64,000 nt of DNA from an uncultured Collinsella sp. (GCA_900541025.1 UQIL01000001.1:1-64000); one strand, 5' to 3'; counted from the stretch's first letter, positions 17,844-26,570 are shown. Notes: a model not told the origin generated them from the sequence alone. A program made the numbers and translations.

Positions 17844-18359
17844 CTAGTTTGCATAGGTGTGGAGCGTGCTGCCTTCCATGGTCGCTTGCAACACGGCGAT
17901 ACCGGACGTCATCCCCATCGATTCATAGTTGAGTCGATATGTCGCCTGTTTCGAGTTCCATATAAAGGACTCGTTAGTTACCGTACAGCCGATAGTCGTA
18001 TAGTTTTGTCCCCAAGCGCTGGTAATGAGCGAGTTCGCTATCTTGATCTTGAATTCGCGATAAATAAAAGGACTGTTGTAATAGATAGTCCAAGTTCCAG
18101 ATGCGTTGTTGTAGTAACTGTCCCATATCAGGCTGGGTTCATTGGTTTTTTTAATTCCTATTACTGCAACGGTCCCATCCTTAAGCTTGATTTGATGAGA
18201 CTGCTCGGGACCTTTCGTTAAATCAAAATCTTGGGTTGCGCCAGAAATTGCGACAGCATCGCTTTCTGCAGCATAAGCAGTCGAAGGGCTAAACGAGAAA
18301 CATATCGGTAATATCAAAAGTATCGAGAGGAAAAACGAAGCTTTGAGTGTGCGTAACAC
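17844..18359 (-). CDS. Secreted protein of unknown function
   Basis: 171 residues when started at the GTG at 18359, which has GGAGGTGG six bases upstream; an in-frame ATG at 18374 would place that sequence inside the gene. The N-terminus is a clear Sec signal peptide (LKASFFLSILLILPICFSF, cleavage near AYA-AES). The mature part of about 140 residues is predicted to be beta-rich, with many Tyr, Asn and Ser residues (WTIYYNSPFIYREFKIKI, ITSAWGQNYTTIGC). It loosely resembles small secreted DUF5626-like proteins, but this is not certain. It sits with a 34-residue membrane peptide downstream in the AT-rich island and is probably exported to the cell surface or medium. Confidence 0.75.
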   Translation of the reverse strand: MLRTLKASFFLSILLILPICFSFSPSTAYAAESDAVAISGATQDFDLTKGPEQSHQIKLKDGTVAVIGIKKTNEPSLIWDSYYNNASGTWTIYYNSPFIYREFKIKIANSLITSAWGQNYTTIGCTVTNESFIWNSKQATYRLNYESMGMTSGIAVLQATMEGSTLHTYAN

Positions 18360-18616
18360 TTTGACCACCTCCATACTGCGATGCCTAGTTAAATAGTAGC
18401 ATAGATAAACAGTTTATTATGTAACCTAAAAAGCCCCTATCTGCCCGGCGCCCCTTCAAAGCGTGGGTCCCTGTAGACATCCTCAGCAAGGTAAACGCAG
18501 GGATGGTCGGGGTGTTCCCCTCAAAATTATTCCGCAGCGCGAAGGCCTCTCGTCTGTGGCTCCGTTGGAGCACAAGATTAAATCAGCGAATGCGATTATC
18601 CTGTCGAGGCTGCGCA

Positions 18617-18733
18617 GGTCCCCTTGGGGCTTCCCCTGAAAACAATCCGCAGATCGAATTGCCCCGTCGCGCGAAGCGCACGACGGGGCAACTCATGATC
18701 GAGGACGTTTTCAGGGGAAGCCCCAAGGGGACC
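18617..18733 (-). repeat. Bipartite palindromic element, copy 2 (downstream of thrB)
   Basis: Perfect 27-bp outer arms (18617-18643 and 18707-18733) and an 11-bp inner stem TTGCCCCGTCG (18659-18669 with 18681-18691) around a GCGCTTCGCG tip. Read on the minus strand, the strand of thrB, the internal loops are GTCCTCGATCATGAG and TTCGATCTGCGGATT, matching the loops of the copies at 5172, 24066 and 32387, although none of the stems match. It starts 23 bases beyond the thrB stop. A degenerate relative may lie at about 18500-18540 (ATTATTCCGCAG). Confidence 0.85.
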
Positions 18734-18756
18734 GGTGAGAGCAATGAGGCAGGGCG

Positions 18757-19638
18757 CTACAGGTACTCGATTTGAGCGCCCTCGGTGTCGCACGTCAGAA
18801 TATGCGTGTCACACTTGGGGAACTGTTCACGCAGCTTGACCTGTAGGAACTTTGCCACGATGGTGTCGTCGGTCACAGCCATGAGGGTCGAGCCCGAGCC
18901 GCTAATCCAGATGGTCTTAGCGCCGCCGTTAAGGCAGGTGTCGCGCACGGCGTTGTAGTCGGGAATCAGGCGGCGACGATAGGGCTCCTGAATGCGGTCG
19001 TCATTGGCGGCGGCAATCAGGTCCAGGTCGCCGGTTTCCAGGCCGCGCGTCATGCCGGCGATGCGGCCCATTTGCCATACGGCAGTGGAGAGCGGAATCT
19101 CCTGCGGCACGACCTTGCGCGCCTCGCTCGTGTGTACCTCGTAGGGCGGAATCACGGTAATAAAACGCAGGCGATCGCTCACCTCGTAGCGCAGGCACTG
19201 GGGGAGCGAATCGGTCGGCGTAAAGGAGCAGACGGCGCCGCCCAGGATAGCGGGGGCGACGTTATCGGGATGCCCCTCGACCTCGGTGGCGATGCGAACC
19301 AGCTCGGCGCGGTCGACGGTGTGGCCTGTCAGTGCGGCGGCGGCCATAATGCCGGCGACGACGCAGGTGGAGCTGGAGCCCAGGCCGCGGGCGACGGGCA
19401 CGTCGGTCTGGATGTCGATGGCAACGGGAAAAGCCGGCTCGCCCCAGGCGGCCAGAGCATCGACAAAGCTTACATAGACCAGGTTATTCTCGTTTTGGAA
19501 CTCTTCGGGGCAGCCCGTGATGGTGAGCTTGTCGGCGCGCTCAAAGGTAAAGTGCGAGTAGAGGCTGACGGCCATGCCGAGGGTATCGTAGCCAATGCCC
19601 AAGTTGGCGCTTGTTGCTGGGACGGTGATCTTGATCAT
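18757..19638 (-). CDS. thrB: Homoserine kinase
   Basis: 293-residue GHMP kinase that phosphorylates homoserine for threonine synthesis. It opens with TVPATSANLGIGYDTLG; the ATP-binding GHMP motif is PVARGLGSSSTCVVAG (about residues 80-95), followed by EGHPDNVAPAILGG, and the C-terminal GSGSTLMA loop is intact. The ATG at 19638 has AGGAGGA six bases upstream. It lies downstream of thrC on the same strand, but a hairpin and a 112-bp palindrome separate them, and the palindrome ends two bases before this ribosome-binding site, so expression may be uncoupled or controlled there. Confidence 0.95.
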   Translation of the reverse strand: MIKITVPATSANLGIGYDTLGMAVSLYSHFTFERADKLTITGCPEEFQNENNLVYVSFVDALAAWGEPAFPVAIDIQTDVPVARGLGSSSTCVVAGIMAAAALTGHTVDRAELVRIATEVEGHPDNVAPAILGGAVCSFTPTDSLPQCLRYEVSDRLRFITVIPPYEVHTSEARKVVPQEIPLSTAVWQMGRIAGMTRGLETGDLDLIAAANDDRIQEPYRRRLIPDYNAVRDTCLNGGAKTIWISGSGSTLMAVTDDTIVAKFLQVKLREQFPKCDTHILTCDTEGAQIEYL

Positions 19639-19651
19639 GTGAGTCCTCCTG

Positions 19652-19763
19652 GCGTGCCTGGCTGTTTAGTTCGCTGCTCGGGCAGTCCTGCGCAAGACTG
19701 AAAGCACATTAAGTGCTTTCCTTTGCGTGCGGAACTCGCGACGAACTAAACAGCCAGGCACGC
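19652..19763. repeat. 112-bp palindrome between thrC and thrB
   Basis: Perfect 22-bp outer arms (19652-19673 and 19742-19763, core GGCTGTTTAGTTCG) enclose an inner hairpin GAAAGCAC (19700-19707) and GTGCTTTC (19713-19720). The arm nearest thrB ends directly beside the thrB AGGAGGA sequence. The layout (long outer stem, asymmetric internal loops, short inner stem) resembles the bipartite family, but its loops do not carry the same motifs. Confidence 0.8.
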
Positions 19764-19809
19764 TGTGCGCGTTCGTCATCAACCCGGGGGTTATCTGATG
19801 AAAGAAGGT

Positions 19810-19829
19810 GCGCCGGCTTTCGCCGGCGC
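19810..19829 (-). terminator. Hairpin after thrC
   Basis: GCGCCGGC (19810-19817) and GCCGGCGC (19822-19829) form an 8-bp GC stem with a four-base loop, followed on the minus strand by CACCTTCTTTC. It sits 12 bases after the thrC stop and is a likely intrinsic terminator or attenuator between thrC and thrB. Confidence 0.65.
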
Positions 19830-19841
19830 TTAATGAGGGAT

Positions 19842-21359
19842 CTAGTTGGTGCTCATTCGTTTTGCTGCGGACTCGACGTAGCTTGCCATCTCATCGACGT
19901 CGCAGACGTCTTCGAAGCGGGCGGGTTTGGATTCGAGTTCGGCGAGCTGGGTCGGGGCAACCGTGTTGGTGGCCTGCTCGAGCACGCGCATGGCCTCAAA
20001 ATCATCCTCGGGAACGTCGAGCCCCAGGGCGTCGCAACAGGCGCGCGGGAACTTGTAGGGGCTGGCGGTCGAAAGCAGCACGCGGGCCTTGGCGCCCTCG
20101 GCGGGAGCGACCTGCTCGAAGACGTGATAGCCGCAGGCGGTGTGCGGGTCGATCACGTAGCCGTTCGCATCCCAGCAACTCTTGATGGCAGCGCGGACCT
20201 CGTCCTCGCTGGCCCAACCGCAGCCAAAGACGCTCTGGATCTTTGCCAGCAGGTCGGCGGGAACCTCGTAGCGACCGGTCTGTGCCAGCTGTTCCATAAG
20301 GCCGGCAACGAGTTCGCAGTCGCCATCGGACAGGAAGTAGAGCATACGCTCGAGGTTGGAGCTAATAAGGATGTCCATCGACGGCGAGATGGTCGTGAAG
20401 AACGGGCGGTTGCGGTCGTAGACGCCGGTGGTCAGGAAGTCGACAAGTACGTTGTTCTTGTCGCTCGCCACGACGAGCTTGGCGACGGGCAGGCCCATGC
20501 GCTTGGCATAGTAGCCGGCCAGGATGTCGCCAAAGTTGCCGGTCGGTACGCAGAACTCCACGGCGTCGCCGGCCTCGATGGCGCCGGCGCGCAGCAGCTG
20601 CGCATAAGCGGCAAAGTAGTAGACGACCTGTGGCACCAGGCGGCCGACGTTGATGGAGTTGGCACTCGAAAGCACCGTGCCGGCGGCCTCAAGACGCTCG
20701 GCAAGCTCCTTATCGGCAAAGATGCGCTTGACGGCACTCTGGGCATCGTCAAAGTTGCCGCGGATGCCGCAGACGGCGACGTTGTCGCCCTCCTGCGTGG
20801 ACATCTGCAGATTCTGCACGCGGCTGACTTTGCCTTCGGGATAAAAGACGGTAATGCCCGTGCCCGGAGCGTCGGCAAAACCAGCGAGTGCGGCCTTGCC
20901 GGTGTCGCCCGACGTGGCGGTGACGATCATGATGCGCTCGGCGTCGCCGTCCTTGGCGGAAGTGCGGGCCATCAAGCGGGGGAGCATCTGCAGGGCGACG
21001 TCCTTAAAGGCACTCGTGGGGCCGCCAAAGAGCTCCATCACATAGGTCTGAGGGGCGTCAGCGCCCGGCGCAGCGTCGAGTTTGACGAGCGGCGTAACCT
21101 CTTCACTCGCGAACGTGCCGCGATATGCCTCGTCGACACACGCCGAAATTTCTTCGGCCGTGTAATCATTCAGTAACATTCCCAACACATCTTGAGCGAT
21201 TTCAAAGTACGATTTATCTGCAAGCGAGCTGATATCGACCTGCTGGGTGCCGAGCTCGTCCGAGACAAACAGACCCCCGTCGGGAGCGATGCCGGTGCGG
21301 ATTGCCACCTTACTTGAGCACGATAAAGTGCGTCCTCGTGTACTATGATAAGTTCCCAT
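19842..21359 (-). CDS. thrC: Threonine synthase
   Basis: PLP enzyme converting O-phosphohomoserine to threonine. 505 residues from MGTYHSTRGRTLSCS, which has GAGGAG upstream; the open frame to 21404 is a non-homologous extension. The PLP lysine is in LFGGPTSAFKDVALQ (Lys119), the phosphate loop in VTATSGDTGKAAL and the GNFGD motif in CVPTGNFGDILAGY. It belongs to the longer (yeast/E. coli-like) subgroup, with the N-terminal APDGGLFV segment. It is transcribed divergently from lysC, 104 bases away, so one shared control region could adjust entry to and exit from the pathway. Confidence 0.95.
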   Translation of the reverse strand: MGTYHSTRGRTLSCSSKVAIRTGIAPDGGLFVSDELGTQQVDISSLADKSYFEIAQDVLGMLLNDYTAEEISACVDEAYRGTFASEEVTPLVKLDAAPGADAPQTYVMELFGGPTSAFKDVALQMLPRLMARTSAKDGDAERIMIVTATSGDTGKAALAGFADAPGTGITVFYPEGKVSRVQNLQMSTQEGDNVAVCGIRGNFDDAQSAVKRIFADKELAERLEAAGTVLSSANSINVGRLVPQVVYYFAAYAQLLRAGAIEAGDAVEFCVPTGNFGDILAGYYAKRMGLPVAKLVVASDKNNVLVDFLTTGVYDRNRPFFTTISPSMDILISSNLERMLYFLSDGDCELVAGLMEQLAQTGRYEVPADLLAKIQSVFGCGWASEDEVRAAIKSCWDANGYVIDPHTACGYHVFEQVAPAEGAKARVLLSTASPYKFPRACCDALGLDVPEDDFEAMRVLEQATNTVAPTQLAELESKPARFEDVCDVDEMASYVESAAKRMSTN

Positions 21360-21463
21360 ATAACACTGCTCCTCGGATGCCTTGGTCCCAATCGGTGAAA
21401 CCATGGTATCAGAGCGTGCAAAATAGGTTCGCAGAGGCTTTTTAGAAAGGTAACCTCCAGCCC

Positions 21464-22852
21464 ATGATTAAGATTGCCAAGTTTGGCGGCTCGTCGGTCG
21501 CCGACGCCGAACACTTCAAGAAGATCAAGGCCATCGTCGATGCCGACCCTGCCCGCCGTTTTGTGGTGGTTTCTGCCTGCGGTCGCCGCTTTAAGGGCGA
21601 TACCAAGGTGACCGACCTGCTCTACTTGGTTAACGCGCACGTTAAGTATCACGTGTCGTGCGAGGAACTGCTCGAGGACATTGGCCAGCGCTATTTTGAT
21701 ATCGCTGACGAGCTGGAGCTCACCTATCCCATCCGTGAGGAGTTCGCGGCCTTTGCCGAGCGCGCCCGCTCGGGCGGCTACTCCACCGAGGAGCTCGTGA
21801 GCCGCGGCGAGTATTTCACCGCTCGCCTGATGGCCGAGTACCTGGGCCTGCCGTTCCTGGATGCCGCGACGGTTGTGGCGTTCCATCACGACGGTACGCT
21901 CAGCATGAATCGCACCTCCGAGCTGGTGCAGGAGTACGGTCAGCAGGGCGGCTTTGTTATGCCCGGTTTCTACGGCGCGACGCGTGAGGGCCAGATCAAG
22001 CTGCTCGATCGTGGCGGCGGCGATATCTCGGGCTCAATCCTGGCCAAGTGCCTGGGCGCTGACCTGTACGAGAACTGGACCGACGTCTCGGGCTTCTATT
22101 CTGCCGATCCGCGTATTGTTCCCGAGGCTCAGCCCATCGCCCGCGTTACCTACGAGGAGCTGCGAGAGCTTTCGTACATGGGCGCGAGCGTCCTGCACGA
22201 GGAGGCCGTGTTCCCCGTGCGCGAGGCGGGTATTCCGCTGGTCATCAAGAACACCAATGCGCCGCAGGACCCCGGCACCATCATTAGCGAGACGGCTGAT
22301 GAGGGTGAGGCAGAGCCCATCATTACCGGCGTGACCGGCAAGCGCGGTTTTGTCGCCATTAACGTCGCCCGCGACCGCACCAAGCCCCGCGTCGGCTTTA
22401 TGCGCCGCGCGCTTTCGGTCTTCGAGCGCTATGACGTTTCCGTCGAGCACATGCCCACCGGTGTCGACCGCTTTGGCGCCGTGGTGCAGGAGCAGGACGT
22501 TCACGATTCGCTGTACTCGCTCGTGGGCGACATTCAGCAGGAGGTCGAGCCGCTCGAGATCGAGGTTGTCGAGGGTCTGGCACTTATCGCGACCGTCGGT
22601 CGTAACCTGCGCGGTCGCGCCGGCATCTCGGGCCATCTGTTTGGCATGCTTGGCCAGGCGGGCGTGAGCGTGCGCATGATTTCGCAGAGCTGCGACGAGA
22701 TCAACATCATTATCGGTGTCGAGGAGAAGGACTTCGACCTGGCGATTCAGACCATTTACCGTGCCTTCTCCGACGAGAACGGTATTGTGAAGGTCTCCGA
22801 CCTGGAGGCTCCCGCGCCGGTCGATCCCGCCCTGGCCGCACTCCACAAGTAG
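21464..22852 (+). CDS. lysC: Aspartate kinase
   Basis: 462-residue aspartokinase, first step of the aspartate family. The catalytic kinase domain begins MIKIAKFGGSSVAD (KFGGSS, residues 6-11) and contains LLDRGGGDISGSILA and the TDVSGFYSADPR segment. Two C-terminal ACT domains (from about residue 300: GFVAINVARDRTKPRVGFM, and VEGLALIATVGRNLRGRAGI) provide feedback control, probably by lysine or threonine. Divergent from thrC and followed 174 bases later by asd, from which it is separated by a terminator. No homoserine dehydrogenase fusion is present. Confidence 0.95.
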   Translation: MIKIAKFGGSSVADAEHFKKIKAIVDADPARRFVVVSACGRRFKGDTKVTDLLYLVNAHVKYHVSCEELLEDIGQRYFDIADELELTYPIREEFAAFAERARSGGYSTEELVSRGEYFTARLMAEYLGLPFLDAATVVAFHHDGTLSMNRTSELVQEYGQQGGFVMPGFYGATREGQIKLLDRGGGDISGSILAKCLGADLYENWTDVSGFYSADPRIVPEAQPIARVTYEELRELSYMGASVLHEEAVFPVREAGIPLVIKNTNAPQDPGTIISETADEGEAEPIITGVTGKRGFVAINVARDRTKPRVGFMRRALSVFERYDVSVEHMPTGVDRFGAVVQEQDVHDSLYSLVGDIQQEVEPLEIEVVEGLALIATVGRNLRGRAGISGHLFGMLGQAGVSVRMISQSCDEINIIIGVEEKDFDLAIQTIYRAFSDENGIVKVSDLEAPAPVDPALAALHK

Positions 22853-22863
22853 CGACTGTCTCG

Positions 22864-22951
22864 GTAGATTGTTGGCGCACGCGCCAAAAATCTACGGCGG
22901 GGCGTTTCGTTTCGGTTTCGTTTCGACGGGGCGGGTTTCGTGTCCGCCCCG
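22864..22951 (+). terminator. Tandem hairpins after lysC
   Basis: First, GTAGATT (22864-22870) pairs with AATCTAC (22889-22895) around TTGGCGC/GCGCCAA. Second, CGGGGCGG (22927-22934) pairs with CCGCCCCG (22944-22951) and is followed by TTCTTGT. The second is a reasonable intrinsic terminator for lysC; asd would then have its own promoter in 22952-23010. Confidence 0.65.
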
Positions 22952-23026
22952 TTCTTGTATACACTGGCAACAATAATCAGCCTGCTCGGCGTGCGGGCAA
23001 AAGCCAAAACCTTTAAAGGGGGAAGC

Positions 23027-24052
23027 ATGAAACAGTACACGGTTGCTATTTTGGGCGCGACGGGAGCCGTGGGCACCCAGATGCTCGAGTGCCTCAACGA
23101 GCAGGAGTTCCCGGTCGGCAAGCTCAAGCTGTTGGCAAGTGCGCGCTCTGCGGGCAAAACCGTCGAGTTCCGCGGCGAGCAGATCGTGATCGAAGAGGCT
23201 TGCCCCGAGGCCTTTGAGGGCTGCGATATTGTGCTTGGCGCCGCCGGCGACGACATCGCCAAGGAGCTGCTGCCCGAGGCCGTCAAGCGCGGTGCCGTCG
23301 TGGTCGATAACAGCCATGCCTTCCGCATGGACCCCGAGGTGCCGCTGGTCGTGCCCGAGATCAATGCCGACGATATCAAGTGGCATCACGGCCTTATCGC
23401 CAACCCCAACTGCGCGACCATCATCGGCCTGGTTCCCACGTGGCCGCTGCATCAGCTCGCCGGTGTGAAGCGCATGATCGTCTCGACGTATCAGGCGGCT
23501 TCGGGTGCCGGCGCTCCCGGTATGGCCGAGCTCGAGGCTCAGCTGGCCGCCCTGGGCCGCGGCGAGGAGATTCCCGAGCCGCGCGCGTTTGCCGCCCAGC
23601 TGGCGAGCAACCTGATTCCGCAGATCGGCGGCGTCAAGGAGGAAGGCTTTACCTCCGAGGAGATGAAGCTGCAGAACGAGGGCCGTAAGATCATGCACCT
23701 GCCCGAGTTGCGCGTGAACTGCACCTGCGTGCGCGTGCCCGTGCTGCGTTCGCACTCCGAGAGCATTACGCTCGAGTTTGAGCGCGATATTACGGTCGAG
23801 GAGGCTCGTGCTGCGCTGGCTGCCGCTCCCGGCGTCAAGCTGGTTGACGATATGGCTGCCGAGGATGCACACGACCGTTTCCCCATGCCGATGGATACGT
23901 CCGACCAGGACCTGATTTGGGTCGGTCGCGTGCGCCGCGACATCTCGAACCCCGAGGCCGCGCGCGGTATCACCTTCTGGTGCTGCGGCGACCAAATCCG
24001 TAAGGGCGCGGCAACCAACGCCGTCCAGATTGCCAAGCTGCTCTGCGAGTAG
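23027..24052 (+). CDS. asd: Aspartate-semialdehyde dehydrogenase
   Basis: Reduces aspartyl phosphate to the semialdehyde, the branch precursor for lysine, cell wall diaminopimelate, threonine and methionine. 341 residues from the ATG at 23027, with AAAGGGGGAAGC upstream. NADP-binding ILGATGAVG at residues 8-16, catalytic Cys129 in NPNCAT, and the substrate-binding region SGAGAPGMAELEAQ. The reading frame upstream to 22940 is not part of the gene. The Cys/His residues near EINADD and the RVPVLRSHSES segment match the standard enzyme. Downstream comes a bipartite palindrome. Confidence 0.95.
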   Translation: MKQYTVAILGATGAVGTQMLECLNEQEFPVGKLKLLASARSAGKTVEFRGEQIVIEEACPEAFEGCDIVLGAAGDDIAKELLPEAVKRGAVVVDNSHAFRMDPEVPLVVPEINADDIKWHHGLIANPNCATIIGLVPTWPLHQLAGVKRMIVSTYQAASGAGAPGMAELEAQLAALGRGEEIPEPRAFAAQLASNLIPQIGGVKEEGFTSEEMKLQNEGRKIMHLPELRVNCTCVRVPVLRSHSESITLEFERDITVEEARAALAAAPGVKLVDDMAAEDAHDRFPMPMDTSDQDLIWVGRVRRDISNPEAARGITFWCCGDQIRKGAATNAVQIAKLLCE

Positions 24053-24065
24053 TGTGACCTGTCCG

Positions 24066-24192
24066 GCGGGGCCGGGCTTAGTTTTCAGAACGTCCTCGAC
24101 CATGTGTGGCGCCTTGTCCTGCTCCTTCGGAGCCGCGGACAAGGCGCCACACTGGTCTGCGGAGTGTTCTGAAAACTAAGCCCGGTCCCCGC
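24066..24192 (+). repeat. Bipartite palindromic element, copy 3 (downstream of asd)
   Basis: Outer arms 24066-24091 and 24166-24192 (26 bp with one extra base) carry GGGCTTAGTTTTCAGAAC. The internal loops are GTCCTCGACCATG (24092-24104) and ACTGGTCTGCGGAGT (24151-24165). The inner stem is GTGGCGCCTTGTCC (24106-24119 with 24137-24150), with a further GCTCC-TTC-GGAGC tip. Same loop motifs and same orientation relative to the ending gene as the other copies. Confidence 0.85.
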
Positions 24193-24401
24193 CTGCGGTG
24201 ACGCTGCTGCAAGCGGTCTGCGATGGGGCCGTTGTTGGTTGGGGCCGCTGGGCTGATGTGGGGGCGCGTGGCTGTTGCGGGCTCTAGTCTCGGCGGCGGC
24301 CTCGGCGCTGTGCGCCTGCTGCCTTGGGTAACTTTGGGGTCGATTGAAGTTGTCTACACAATTCGCGGTATTATGGTGCGGAGTTTTGAAAGGAGCCGCT
24401 G

Positions 24402-24980
24402 GTGGTCACGACGACGTTTGCTTCGCCTTTGGGCGAAATCTTGCTTGCCGCTGATGGCCGCGGTCTGACGGGGCTTTGGTTTGAGGGACAGGAGCATTTT
24501 GGCTCCACGCTTCTCAAAGAAGATCCTGAACATGTTGAAGGCGCCGATGCAGTTTCTGGTGCTGGCGGCATGTCGTCGGTGAGTCCTGCAAATGGTGCGG
24601 CGTCTTCGGTGCTTGAGCGTTCCTGGGCTTGGCTGAATGCTTATTTTGCAGGGCAGGAACCTCGGTTTACGCCGCCGTTGCATATGATCGGTACGGCGTT
24701 TCAGCGTGAAGTTTGGTACGAGCTGCTTTCCATTCCGCGCGGCGAGGTTGCCACGTATGGCGAGATCGCCCAGCGTGTTGCGGCTCGACATCGTGTACCG
24801 GGAAACGAGGCGCCCGTTGTGTCTCCCCGTGCCGTGGGGGCCGCGGTCGCGCGTAATCCCATTTCGATTATTGTGCCGTGCCATCGCGTGGTCGCGGCAG
24901 ACGGTTCGCTCAACGGATATGCCGGTGGGCTTGATCGCAAGGAGTGGCTGCTTCGGCTTGAGGGCGCGTACGAGGAGTAA
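24402..24980 (+). CDS. ogt: Methylated-DNA--protein-cysteine methyltransferase
   Basis: Suicide DNA-repair protein that removes methyl groups from O6-methylguanine. 192 residues, GTG start with AAAGGAG upstream. The acceptor Cys160 is in IIVPCHRVV, preceded by the helix-turn-helix wing GEVATYGEIAQRVA and the RAVGAAVARNP arginine finger. An insertion of about 25 residues (DPEHVEGADAVSGAGGMSS) in the N-terminal domain and another of about 8 residues (RHRVPGNEAPVV) before the active site are modest elaborations. Transcribed alone; TTGAAG and TATTAT upstream could be its promoter, with long spacing. Confidence 0.93.
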   Translation: MVTTTFASPLGEILLAADGRGLTGLWFEGQEHFGSTLLKEDPEHVEGADAVSGAGGMSSVSPANGAASSVLERSWAWLNAYFAGQEPRFTPPLHMIGTAFQREVWYELLSIPRGEVATYGEIAQRVAARHRVPGNEAPVVSPRAVGAAVARNPISIIVPCHRVVAADGSLNGYAGGLDRKEWLLRLEGAYEE

Positions 24981-25020
24981 CACTCGAGCGCTTTGCATAG
25001 CCAAGATGCCGTGAAAGAAC

Positions 25021-25126
25021 GGGACATGCTTTCCGAATGGAGGCTCAGACGGAAACTACGTCCCGGAATTCCGTTTTAAAGCGGGATGCGCTTTCCGAAT
25101 GGCGTCCCAAGCGGAAACCGTGTCCC
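25021..25126. repeat. Two tandem palindromic units after ogt
   Basis: Two units with a 62-base period: GGGAC-N4-TTTCCG-N14-CGGAAA-N4-GTCCC at 25021-25064, and GGGAT-N4-TTTCCG-N14-CGGAAA-N4-GTCCC at 25083-25126. Both have CGGAAT right after. The symmetry is the same, but the 14-base centres differ. A third partial GTTTCCGG follows at about 25153. Confidence 0.7.
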
Positions 25127-25186
25127 GGAATACAGCCTCAGAGTGGGGCGCCGTTTCCGGTTGAGACCGCCTGCCTGGACATCGAT

Positions 25187-25381
25187 CTACGCCCGCTCCT
25201 GCAGGGCGTAGATCGATTTATCCATGTTGAACAGGTAAGCCACGACGCAGACAATAAAGAACATCGGCAAGTTACCAAAGCCGAAGACTTCGCAGCCAAT
25301 AAGGATGGGTGCGAGCAGCGTATTGGTGGCGCTGCCAAAGACAGCTGCGTAGCCCAGTGCGGCGCAGAGCTCGACGGGCAT
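25187..25381 (-). pseudogene. Remnant of a ClC-type chloride channel/antiporter
   Basis: Only the C-terminal membrane end is left: ALGYAAVFGSATNTLLAPIL and FGFGNLPMFFIVCVVAYLFN, then SIYALQ. These match the last helices of ClC channels, where an N-T-P-like motif and a final helix with SIY are conserved. A complete ClC has over 400 residues, and the upstream coding sequence on this strand is interrupted and unrecognisable beyond about 25400. It is therefore a truncated, probably non-functional relic in a decayed region. Confidence 0.7.
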
Positions 25382-25931
25382 GCCGAGTTGAGCCTCGTTA
25401 TGGCGACATCTGGGTAACAGAAAGGCCCGCGTTCCTCAGAGGCAAGATAGGCAATTCTGCTTCTGAGGTAGATCTCAATTCTGCCGACCGCACTGCCGAC
25501 CGCATCAAACATTAACTGCCGGAGGGCTCGGTCAAATTCATACGTGTAGATGATGGTTTCGAATGTTGTGCCTTCGCGAAAGATGGTAATCCCGGACTTG
25601 CATTTGGTTTTGTAGGGAAATCAGTAGGCCGACAGTCTGTAGTGGTTGGCTTCGACCAAAGCTCGCTCGAGTTCGCTTTGATCAGAGCACTTAAGACCCT
25701 TGTTTTCTGTCAATAGTGCTATTTGTTCGTTGATGGATATCCGCGACTTCTGGTATTTCATTAAGCCTCTTGATAGAAAAAGAGCTGGAGTTGCGCATCG
25801 TTGAGAGGCTTTCCAGCTTTAGCAAAACAAACTTATAAGATGCGACGGGCCGCGTCAAGATAATTACCGGACGGCCTAGGAGGCGGCTGGTTGGCTGGCT
25901 TAAATCCCAGCGCGTGAAATGACGCTCCACG
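25382..25931. other. Decayed intergenic region with gene fragments
   Basis: About 550 bases without an intact gene. On the plus strand a frame from 25516 to 25716 encodes a protein-like stretch (GSVKFIRVDDGFECCAFAKD ... GRQSVVVGFDQSSLEF) without a start codon, and a 23-codon ORF lies near 25733. Both look like leftovers of degraded genes. GC content is lower than in the flanks, consistent with old insertions or deletions. No function is proposed. Confidence 0.4.
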
Positions 25932-26570
25932 CTATTCAGCGCGCTTGATAGGATGACGAACCACAGTCTTAAGTTTCTCCGGCGCACACTTGCGTGGATC
26001 GGAAAGATAGATTTCGTGATGTAAACGGGTGTCTGAGAAGTCGGGGACATAGCCCTGCTCGGTCGCATATTCATGCATGGCGTCTACGGTTGCCGGCTCG
26101 CTGTCGTAGGGTCCGGTATGCATGCATTGAACGCAGAGACCCTCGTCAACTTTAAGCAGCTCGACGGCAGAAAAGTCCAGTTTCTTTTTGGCCGTGGCTT
26201 CCGCGACCGCCCAGTCAAAGTCATCCTGAGTGACGAAATCGGGCAGGCGGATGCACGAGATAAAGTTGAAATCGTCCTTGCGTACATAATCGATGTCGCC
26301 GCTCGGGGAGTCTTGCCACCAGAAGCCCTCGAGCGGCGGTACCACAAAGTCGAAATAGCCCTCGATACTCCTTGAGCCTTTCTTTGACATCTTGACGGTA
26401 TAGGCGATGCCGTAAAGCAGCGGCAGGGCATTTTGATACTCGCCACCTTCGGTATTTGGGTCGCCCTTTCCGCGAACGGCAACGTAGCTCATAGGCGGGA
26501 CAGTTATGATACTCGGCTTGCTTGCAGGTCTGTAGAGCTCCTTGCATTCCTTCTTAAAGTCGAACGCCAT
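25932..26570 (-). CDS. GyrI-like small-molecule-binding protein
   Basis: 212 residues with AAAGGCGG before the ATG. It matches the stand-alone GyrI-like/SOUL-type effector-binding fold: PSIITVPPMSYVAVRGKGDP at the start, a duplicated beta-alpha-beta-beta layout, EGYFDFVVPPLEGFWWQ in the middle, and CVQCMHTGPYDSEPATVDAM plus LHHEIYLSDPRK at the end. Proteins of this type bind or slowly hydrolyse hydrophobic compounds, and some protect DNA gyrase. No DNA-binding domain is attached. It is transcribed away from the MacB-like ABC genes, 271 bases off. Ligand unknown. Confidence 0.85.
   Translation of the reverse strand: MAFDFKKECKELYRPASKPSIITVPPMSYVAVRGKGDPNTEGGEYQNALPLLYGIAYTVKMSKKGSRSIEGYFDFVVPPLEGFWWQDSPSGDIDYVRKDDFNFISCIRLPDFVTQDDFDWAVAEATAKKKLDFSAVELLKVDEGLCVQCMHTGPYDSEPATVDAMHEYATEQGYVPDFSDTRLHHEIYLSDPRKCAPEKLKTVVRHPIKRAE

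Noticed and set aside
19713..21176. 487-codon plus-strand frame opposite thrC
   Set aside because: Shadow of thrC on the other strand; no domain and no ribosome-binding site.
21360..21463. Riboswitch or T-box between thrC and lysC
   Set aside because: The 104-base gap shows no lysine-riboswitch or T-box-like conserved core by eye and is too short for either plus two promoters.
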